Assembly (NCBI GenBank): GCA_050946375.1
Contig: JBMNUT010000007.1
Location: forward strand, 82,791 to 146,790
Source: UBA1794 sp050946375
GTDB lineage: Bacteria > Bacteroidota > Bacteroidia > Bacteroidales > Bacteroidaceae
Length of the DNA: 64,000 nucleotides
Reading direction: 5' to 3'
The notes beneath the pieces are model-generated. The model ran no database searches. It was not told the DNA's origin and saw only the letters and a program-made list of their open reading frames with translations. Both the position numbers and the translations under genes were made by a program. Shown in pieces: positions 58,773-64,000 of this stretch (positions are counted from its first letter, which is position 1; each line of letters starts with the position of its first letter).

Positions 58773-59936
58773 CTACCGCCTGGTGCGGGAGGCAGAAAAC
58801 AGGCCGCTCACCGTGCGGCGCACCGCAAGAAACAGCAGCGGGATGCAGAACGGCGGTTCCTGCAACGCGCGGCAAGCAGACCGCATCAGCGTGGCAAACA
58901 CACCGAAGCGCACCAGCAACAGCACCACAGCAGCCACCGTCAGCCCGTAATGGGCAACCCAGGCGCCATAAGCACCCAGCGCCACGGCCGAAAGCTGAAA
59001 CAGAAAACAAAGCACGTCTTCGGCCATCCAGGAAAAAGGCTGCCCGCCGCGCAACAAAGCCGCCGACTGCCGGCGCACGAAGCACTCCTGCCTCCAGAGC
59101 GAAGGCCAGGGACAAGCCGTAATTTCCACCACACTTTCGGGCGAAAGCACTACGGAAACGTTCTCGGCCGAAGCCGCCCGGTTGACAAACACATCGTCTT
59201 CGCCGCCTATGATATGGAAGTATCCGGCAAAACCTTTCTGCCGGAAAAACAATTCCTTGCAGTATGCCAGATTTTTCCCGTAGGCCATATATGGTTTACC
59301 CGCCAATGCGGACGAAAGGTAACGCAACTGTGCGAAGAAATGAGCAAAGCGGACGCGGCGTTCATGCCGGTTTTCACTGGGAAGATAGCGGCTATAGCCG
59401 AAAACGAGCTCCTTTCCGTCCGCAAAGCCCGCCCCCATCTTCCGCAGCCACTGGGGCGACGACGGGCGACAATCGCACCCCGTAAAGACAAGATGCTTGT
59501 AGTGAGTCGCCTTGATGCCAATGGTCAAAGCCAGTTTCCTGCGGGAAACCCGGCATCCCTCTGCCGGAACGAACGTATGGTACAGGTTGGAATAGCGCGC
59601 CTGCAGGCTTCCCAACGCCTCTTCCACCTCGTCCGAGTCCGTATCGTTCACCACTATTACCTCAAATTCCGGGTAATCCTGCTCCAGAATGGCCGGAAGA
59701 TTTTCTTGCAGGAGTTCCACTTCGTCGTGCACCACCAGCACCACCGAGAGAGGAGGCAGGGGTACATCGTCCTCCTCCGCCATCGCTTCTTCAGCCCGGA
59801 CATAGGAACAGACGCGACGATAGCGCAACAAACCGAGCAAATGCATTACAAACAGAAAGCAAACCGCCCCGAAGGCTATCCACTCGGCAGAGGACAAAAC
59901 AAAAAAGGAGGCAAACTCCATTTCTTCCACTTTCAT
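58773..59936 (-). CDS. Membrane-associated GT2-family glycosyltransferase
   Basis: A 387-residue protein. One N-terminal TM helix (WIAFGAVCFLFVMHLLGLLRY), a GT-A glycosyltransferase domain (LSVVLVVHDEVELLQENLPAILEQDYPEFEVIVVND, LVFTGCDCRPSSPQWLRKM, GGEDDVFVNR) and two C-terminal TM segments (about 300-365). GEDD and the following RQECFVRRQ are reminiscent of the GT2 ED and QxxRW motifs. The product is unknown. ATG 59936 and 59921 are both plausible; the open frame to 59996 reads into the promoter and is rejected. uvrD follows by 33 nt and may be cotranscribed. Confidence 0.85.
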   Translation of the reverse strand: MKVEEMEFASFFVLSSAEWIAFGAVCFLFVMHLLGLLRYRRVCSYVRAEEAMAEEDDVPLPPLSVVLVVHDEVELLQENLPAILEQDYPEFEVIVVNDTDSDEVEEALGSLQARYSNLYHTFVPAEGCRVSRRKLALTIGIKATHYKHLVFTGCDCRPSSPQWLRKMGAGFADGKELVFGYSRYLPSENRHERRVRFAHFFAQLRYLSSALAGKPYMAYGKNLAYCKELFFRQKGFAGYFHIIGGEDDVFVNRAASAENVSVVLSPESVVEITACPWPSLWRQECFVRRQSAALLRGGQPFSWMAEDVLCFLFQLSAVALGAYGAWVAHYGLTVAAVVLLLVRFGVFATLMRSACRALQEPPFCIPLLFLAVRRTVSGLFSASRTRR

Positions 59937-59993
59937 AAGTTTTTTCACGCACAAAGAGCCCGGAGAGCGCCTTGCGCCGCTGTTCTTCGGCCG

Positions 59994-60024
59994 CAAAGAT
60001 AGTGAAAGGCGAGAGCAGAGGCAA
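59994..60024 (-). promoter_or_regulatory. GT2-uvrD promoter inside the duplicated module
   Basis: Minus-strand TTG (60024-60022), 20 nt, then TATCTTTG (60001-59994). The promoter is carried by the first copy of the 61-bp duplication. Confidence 0.8.
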
Positions 60025-60060
60025 GGGAAAACAACGTTTTCGCCTTGACTATGCCGAGCC
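60000..60060. repeat. 61-bp duplicated module, copy 1
   Basis: Starts AGTGAAAGGCGAGAGCAGAG and ends ATGCCGAGCC. It contains the 15-bp palindrome GAAAACAACGTTTTC at 60027-60041. Copy 2 begins 87 bp later and differs at one base (G/A at the position after the palindrome). Confidence 0.92.
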
Positions 60061-60086
60061 GACTCCTATCTTGGGCAAAGCCAAAG

Positions 60087-60147
60087 TAGTGAAAGGCGAG
60101 AGCAGAGGCAAGGGAAAACAACGTTTTCACCTTGACTATGCCGAGCC
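60087..60147. repeat. 61-bp duplicated module, copy 2
   Basis: One mismatch to copy 1, palindrome at 60114-60128. The spacers between copies also show partial similarity (GGGCAAAGCC / ACACAAGCAAG). In copy 2 the -7-like site reads CTACTTTG, so the promoter is less perfect. Confidence 0.92.
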
Positions 60148-60187
60148 ACAGCCCATCCTCACACAAGCAAGATGCAACGGTACACAG

Positions 60188-60256
60188 AAAAAGGGGCAGC
60201 GGTTTACGAGAAAAGTGCCGGCACTTTTCCGAGAAACTACTGCCCCTTTTCGGGGA
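60188..60256. repeat. Dispersed repeat in a long palindrome
   Basis: The gene-free stretch 59937-60298 holds the duplicated module and then this. The inner sequence GAAAAGTGCCGGCACTTTTC (60210-60229) is a perfect 20-bp palindrome, the best match to the family consensus. An outer imperfect stem pairs GAAAAAGGGGCAG (60187-60199) with CTGCCCCTTTTC (60240-60251). Confidence 0.85.
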
Positions 60257-60262
60257 AAGCAT

Positions 60263-60270
60263 TACCTTTG
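60263..60270 (+). promoter_or_regulatory. ArsC/Spx-like gene -7 box
   Basis: TACCTTTG, 28 nt upstream of the start codon. No clear -33 element is seen at the right spacing. Confidence 0.55.
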
Positions 60271-60298
60271 CCCGAAAGACCTAAAGACCCACACGAAA

Positions 60299-60655
60299 AT
60301 GAAAAGCTATACTCTGATTGGATACCCCAAGTGCAGTACCTGCCGCAAGGCACAGGATTTCCTGAAAAGCCACGGCATAGAAATCCCGATGCGCGACATA
60401 AAGACGGACAACCCGACTGCTGAAGAACTCAGGACATGGATTGAAATGAGCGGGAAACCCATACAAAAATGGTTCAACACCAGCGGTATGCGCTACCGGG
60501 AGCTGAACCTGAAAGAAAAAGTGGGCAACGCTCCTTTCGAAGAGTTGCTCCAACTGCTCGCATCCGACGGAATGCTCGTAAAAAGACCTATACTCCTGAC
60601 CGACAACCGGGCAGTCATCGGGTTCAAGGCTGCCGAGTGGGAAGCTCTCCTGTAA
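60299..60655 (+). CDS. ArsC/Spx-family thioredoxin-fold protein
   Basis: A 118-residue protein starting MKSYTLIGYPKCSTCRKAQDFLKSHGIE, with the CxxC motif CSTC at residues 12-15, and the IKTDNPTAEELRTWIEMSGKPIQKWFNTSG and LVKRPILLTDNRAVIGFK regions. Both are typical of the YffB/Spx/ArsC-like reductase family. It is probably a glutathione- or thioredoxin-independent thiol protein rather than a true arsenate reductase, because the usual Arg triad is not obvious; its substrate is unknown. ATG 60299 is chosen; the frame is open upstream only through the repeats. It is convergent with the AlkD-like gene. Confidence 0.88.
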   Translation: MKSYTLIGYPKCSTCRKAQDFLKSHGIEIPMRDIKTDNPTAEELRTWIEMSGKPIQKWFNTSGMRYRELNLKEKVGNAPFEELLQLLASDGMLVKRPILLTDNRAVIGFKAAEWEALL

Positions 60656-60670
60656 GAGACTTCCCGTCAA

Positions 60671-61240
60671 TCACGCCTGCCCGGACTGCTGTTCGTCCAG
60701 CTTCTCCAAGGCAACAGCCGCAGCCTTCCTGACAAAATAGGAAGGGCTGTGAAGCGCGGCTTCTGCCTGGTCGCGCAGTTCGTGCCCGGCCCGTTCGCTG
60801 ATTTCCATGCCCCGCGCCAACAAGCGCGCAGCCAGATAGAAACCACACACTTGCACGAATTCCCGCTCGTCGGCAATCCAACGGAACACTTTCTGCGGAG
60901 CATACGGCAAACGGCTGAAGAGATTCATGACAGTAAGCTGCGCCAATTCTATATTGTCAATGCTTTCTACCCAAACCTCGGCCACATCTTCCGGAAACTC
61001 ATCCACCGGCTGCAACAAGGCAGCCATTATTCTGCATTCGCGCACGGGCTCTTTCCATAAAGCCAAGGCCAATTCGCTGTCGGGCGTGTACTTTGCGGCA
61101 ATTTCCTTAATGCGCGGCAGTTCTACGCCGAAGTTCAATTTGTAAAGCAGCCCCCTCTGGCGCATCGCCGCCGAGGCCGCACCGTTCATCATGAGGCGGA
61201 GATCGCCTTTTATGGCACGTATCGTATCGCTGACTTCCAT
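60671..61240 (-). CDS. AlkD-like DNA alkylation repair / HEAT-repeat protein
   Basis: A 189-residue, mostly alpha-helical protein with repeated helix pairs (LWKEPVRECRIMAALLQP, ESIDNIELAQLTVMNLFS, FVQVCGFYLAARLLARG, HSPSYFVRKAAAVALEKL), the pattern of the AlkD/HEAT-like fold. These proteins recognise damaged DNA, but this shorter member lacks about 30-40 residues compared with AlkD, and I cannot confirm the catalytic Trp/Asp pair. It lies 18 nt downstream of the DPP III gene on the same strand and is probably cotranscribed. Confidence 0.75.
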   Translation of the reverse strand: MEVSDTIRAIKGDLRLMMNGAASAAMRQRGLLYKLNFGVELPRIKEIAAKYTPDSELALALWKEPVRECRIMAALLQPVDEFPEDVAEVWVESIDNIELAQLTVMNLFSRLPYAPQKVFRWIADEREFVQVCGFYLAARLLARGMEISERAGHELRDQAEAALHSPSYFVRKAAAVALEKLDEQQSGQA

Positions 61241-61258
61241 AACTTTTTCTTTTTCGCG

Positions 61259-63235
61259 TTAAATCAAAAACGAATAGTCGCGGCTGTAACGCAACATTTG
61301 CTCGGCATAACCTTCGGAATAATCCACCCGGACGTCTGCAAGCGTCACGCCATCTGCCGCATAGACGGGGATATAACGCGGATTGATGAAGCCCTTGTAA
61401 GGAGAAAGATGCAACTTTTCATAACGGAGCTTCACCTCGCGATGTAAATCGGGGTCGATTTGCACACCGTACTGCTCGACTAACGCACGCGCCGCGGCAT
61501 AATCGCCCGTAGAGCGTATGCGCTGCACCTCGGCAAGCAGCGTTCCGAACAAACCGCGCAAGGCTTCGTAGTCATTCACCTGCAGATAAGTCTTGCCTCC
61601 GTTGCGGTGTACAAACTCCAGCACATGGTCTTTTTGGCCTTTCTCCATGACCCATTTCGCAATAAGCTGGCGGTTTCTCATGTGCGCCTCTTCGATTGTC
61701 GCGCCCGGCTCTATGCGCACCAGCTGAGTCATAAGGCCGTTCATCAAATACGAGTAGTATTGCGCCTTATACGCCTCGCCATCCGGCAAAAGCCCCAGGC
61801 TTATCATCATAGGGTCGGCTATGTAATACAAACCGAACAAGTCCGCCCGCGCCTCTTCGATGGCAGCTCCATACGATTTAAGGCCGTCCGGGTCGACACC
61901 CGGCAGCAGTTTTCCCGAACCGTGCCCCAGACATTCATGCAAATCGGTATGCAAATCGTCCGTCACATAGGAATATTTCTCCAAACGCGCTATCACTTCT
62001 TCGTCAAGGACGAACTCTTTCCAGAAACCGTTGCCCTTGGCTGCCTCCGAATAGGCCTTTGTCAGATTTCCGATCGTCACGGATTTCGAGCCAAAGCGAG
62101 CCCGAATCCAATTTGAATTAGGGAGATTGATTCCAATGGCAGAGGAAGGATACAAATCGCCAGCCAGAATTGCAGCTTCGATTACCTTGGCTGAGACACC
62201 GCGCACCTCCTTTTTCTTAAAGCGAGCCTCAACCGGCGAATTGTCCTCGAACCATTGGGCATGGGAGCTGATGATTTCCGTACGGCGGGTAGCCTCCAGG
62301 TCTTTCAGGTTCACGATTGACTCCCAAGAGGCCTTCATTCCGAGCGGATCGCCATAGGTTTCGATAAAACCATTCACGAAATCAACACGGGGCGCCGTAT
62401 CTTCCAGCCAGGCGATGCTGTACTCATCGAAAGTGGAGAGGTCGCCCGTCTGATAATAAGCAACCAAAAGTTCGATTACATGCCGCTGTTGTTCGGTTTC
62501 CGCCTCCTCTTTTGCCCGCTCCAGCCAATAGACTATACGCTCGATAGCGGGGGAATACATGCCGCCCACCATCCATTTTTCTTCGCGCAACCGCCCATTT
62601 TCATCTTTTACCAGGCGACTGTTCAGTCCATACGATACGGGGCAATCGCTTTCTTCCGCTTCTTTCTGGCGGTCATAGAAGGCTTCGGCCTCCGACTGGC
62701 TTACATTATAATAATAATTGCAGGAGGAGGTGAGCAAAAGGTCTTCCCCATCGACCTGATTGACACGCTTCGGGCAAACTTTCGGGTCGAAGATTACCGG
62801 GAAAAGCTCGGCACACCAGCTCTCAAGCGGGGCACCTTTGGCCATCGGACGCCAGGCTTCCGGGCATTCGGCCAAGGCCTTGCGCAAGAACTCGGGGCTA
62901 AAATCCGGAAAGAACTTGTCGGTTGAATAATGGTGGTGGATGCCTGAAGAGAACCACACGCGCTTCAGATATACTTCCAGCGCTGCAAATTCTGCAGGTT
63001 GCTCCGCCTTTCCCGAAAAGTAAAGGTAAAGCGTCTCCAGCATACGCCGGATGCGCAAGTTATAGAGGCCGTTCTGGTCGAAAAGTATGTCACGTCCGCA
63101 CAAAGCCGCTTCCTGCAAATAATATACCAAGCGCTTCTGGCGGGGAGTAAGGGAGTCGAATCCGCCGACTTCGTAGCGCAGAATCTGCAAATCGGCAAAA
63201 CTTTCCACGTTATAGTTCATCTGTCTTTGTTCCAT
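61259..63235 (-). CDS. Dipeptidyl peptidase III (M49)
   Basis: Zinc exopeptidase releasing dipeptides from the N-terminus of peptides. The 658-residue protein has the M49 signatures HECLGH at 433-438 and EEARADLFGLYY (third zinc ligand Glu at about 461), and LHTDLHECLGHGSGKLLPG. B. thetaiotaomicron has a characterised DPP III of similar size. No signal peptide is seen, so it is cytosolic or of unknown location. ATG 63220 (MNYNVESFADLQILRYE) is an alternative start. It is downstream of the AraC-type gene, separated by a terminator. Confidence 0.94.
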   Translation of the reverse strand: MEQRQMNYNVESFADLQILRYEVGGFDSLTPRQKRLVYYLQEAALCGRDILFDQNGLYNLRIRRMLETLYLYFSGKAEQPAEFAALEVYLKRVWFSSGIHHHYSTDKFFPDFSPEFLRKALAECPEAWRPMAKGAPLESWCAELFPVIFDPKVCPKRVNQVDGEDLLLTSSCNYYYNVSQSEAEAFYDRQKEAEESDCPVSYGLNSRLVKDENGRLREEKWMVGGMYSPAIERIVYWLERAKEEAETEQQRHVIELLVAYYQTGDLSTFDEYSIAWLEDTAPRVDFVNGFIETYGDPLGMKASWESIVNLKDLEATRRTEIISSHAQWFEDNSPVEARFKKKEVRGVSAKVIEAAILAGDLYPSSAIGINLPNSNWIRARFGSKSVTIGNLTKAYSEAAKGNGFWKEFVLDEEVIARLEKYSYVTDDLHTDLHECLGHGSGKLLPGVDPDGLKSYGAAIEEARADLFGLYYIADPMMISLGLLPDGEAYKAQYYSYLMNGLMTQLVRIEPGATIEEAHMRNRQLIAKWVMEKGQKDHVLEFVHRNGGKTYLQVNDYEALRGLFGTLLAEVQRIRSTGDYAAARALVEQYGVQIDPDLHREVKLRYEKLHLSPYKGFINPRYIPVYAADGVTLADVRVDYSEGYAEQMLRYSRDYSFLI

Positions 63236-63273
63236 TTTGCTTAATAATCGGGCGAAGAGCGCAGGGCATGAAA

Positions 63274-63316
63274 AAAGAAATACCCCGTGCTTCTTCGTTC
63301 AACGGGATATTTCTTT
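63274..63316 (-). terminator. Terminator after the AraC-type gene
   Basis: Minus-strand AAAGAAATATCCCGT pairs with ACGGGGTATTTCTTT (one G-U) around a 13-nt loop, then TTTC. It lies about 50 nt past the stop of the AraC-type gene. Confidence 0.83.
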
Positions 63317-63364
63317 GAATATTGTGCCGAAGGCTTCCTGAAAAAAGGGAGCCCTGCGAGAGAA

Positions 63365-63814
63365 TTACTTCTTCTCTACTTTCGGGAGATGTTTCTTGCG
63401 ATAGCTGTTCGGCGTCTCGCCCATGTTCTTATAGAACGCTGCGTAAAATGACTGACGATTGGCAAATCCAACCATTGCGCTTATTTCTTCCATCGTTTTA
63501 TCCAGGTATCGGCGGTCAGTCATCAAATGAACCGCTTCTTTAATGCGGTATTCGTTCAGTAGACAGGAATAGTTCTGTCCAAAACGCGAATTCACTACAG
63601 CCGACAAGTAGCGCGTATTGGTCTTCAAGTCCTTCGCTAATTGCTTGGCCGAGTAGTTCACATCTTTATATTTCTTCTGCATTACGATAATATCGAGTAT
63701 CTTATCGTAAAGTTCATCTGCCAGTTCCGGCCGTATCAACGAACGGTAGGCAGCCTGCTTCTCTTTCTTTTCCTTTAAGTTATAAGGAAGTTTTTTGGTC
63801 TCCATATCACTCAT
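63365..63814 (-). CDS. Small AraC-type helix-turn-helix regulator
   Basis: A 149-residue protein containing only a DNA-binding AraC/XylS domain. The first HTH is around YSAKQLAKDLKTNTRYLSAVVN, and the second is MEEISAMVGFANRQSFYAAFYKNMGETPNSYRKKH, the conserved AraC C-terminal motif. An N-terminal 50 residues is basic and non-sensory, so it may respond to a partner protein or act constitutively. The target is unknown; it is not obviously linked to its neighbours. Confidence 0.9.
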   Translation of the reverse strand: MSDMETKKLPYNLKEKKEKQAAYRSLIRPELADELYDKILDIIVMQKKYKDVNYSAKQLAKDLKTNTRYLSAVVNSRFGQNYSCLLNEYRIKEAVHLMTDRRYLDKTMEEISAMVGFANRQSFYAAFYKNMGETPNSYRKKHLPKVEKK

Positions 63815-63869
63815 CTTATACCGCTTGTTATAATATAATGGTTTTCTTACTACCTCTGCTATGTTTTTG

Positions 63870-63900
63870 CAAAAGTAATAAGAGATTTCCTTTTTGCAAA
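63870..63900 (-). promoter_or_regulatory. Promoter of the AraC-type gene
   Basis: Minus-strand TTTG (63900-63897), 19 nt, then TACTTTTG (63877-63870): a very good consensus match, 56 nt upstream of the start codon. The remaining 63901-64000 is A+T-rich and has a C9 tract (63976-63984); I see no gene there. Confidence 0.82.
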
Positions 63901-64000
63901 AAAAAGAGAAGCCAAAAAGATTTTATAAATTTTCGTTTTATGATTTTTTTAATCTCCTGCTCACTTTAAAAAATACCCCCCCCCGAATAAAATATTCATA

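Noticed and set aside
57024..60002. A 992-codon plus-strand open frame opposite uvrD and the GT2 gene
   Set aside because: It is antisense to complete, motif-bearing genes; its composition (many His, Arg, Gln, Gly) is typical of a shadow frame in a G+C-rich coding region.
1..64000. tRNA or rRNA genes
   Set aside because: I looked through the intergenic regions for cloverleaf-type sequence with a T-loop GGTTCGA motif and found none; all gaps are accounted for by promoters, terminators and repeats.

Overview
The window is an almost entirely coding, chromosomal core-like segment of a member of the Bacteroidales, most likely Bacteroidaceae. The clues are the LpxC-FabZ fusion, the bifunctional HisB, DUF2851/DUF3109/DUF4153 proteins, a PorT-like protein, a protease with a type IX secretion (T9SS)-style C-terminus, a Bacteroides-type glycogen cluster, and promoters of the Bacteroidetes form (TTTG or TTG, 19-20 nt, TAnnTTTG). 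Base composition looks fairly G+C-rich for Bacteroides, so I do not name a species. I see no rRNA, tRNA, IS element, prophage or CRISPR array.

Layout. 1-725 is the 3' end of gpmI. 907-5630 (minus) is a hisGDCB operon preceded by a complete classical attenuator: a 20-residue leader peptide with six His codons, a pause hairpin, an antiterminator pairing and a terminator. 5672-6604 holds two small minus-strand genes (Dabb, DUF3109). 6948-18074 (plus) is a housekeeping run: purM, prfA, a DUF4153 membrane protein, pyrF, an HD hydrolase, lpxD, lpxC/fabZ, lpxA, a pRiA4b-ORF3-like protein and miaA. 18242-24496 holds a secreted hypothetical, speA, argB, an ECF sigma factor with a membrane partner (flanked by a 17-bp inverted repeat) and a DUF2851 protein. 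24725-28943 holds mrp, rubrerythrin, nudC, a 55-residue ferredoxin and a zinc-ribbon membrane protein. 29150-33878 (minus) is a three-gene glycogen operon with a strong promoter and a terminator. 34144-39164 holds truA, porT-like, rplS and an M6 metalloprotease.

39492-46115 (minus) is a sulfonation operon: cysQ, SLC13 permease, cysC, cysD, cysN and a sulfotransferase. It makes PAPS, consumes it and clears PAP, with no reductive sulfate-assimilation gene present. 46473-55271 (minus) runs fur, purA, glycosyltransferase, radical SAM protein, glycosyltransferase, initiating sugar-phosphate transferase, Wzi-like outer-membrane protein and rmlC, a surface-polysaccharide cluster ending in a good terminator. 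55420-59936 (minus) has a GT2 glycosyltransferase, UvrD helicase and a divergent lactate/malate dehydrogenase. 60299-63814 has an ArsC/Spx-like protein, an AlkD-like protein, dipeptidyl peptidase III and a small AraC-type regulator.

Two non-coding signals stand out beyond ordinary genes. A family of ~21-23 bp, near-palindromic tandem units (about GAAAAGTSCNNGCACTTTTC) occurs at 13 places. Most are intergenic, but it also appears in frame in the C-terminal linker of UvrD and probably in the linker of the zinc-ribbon protein. Separately, a 61-bp module is duplicated with an 87-bp period at 60000-60147; it carries a complete Bacteroidetes-type promoter and a palindrome.
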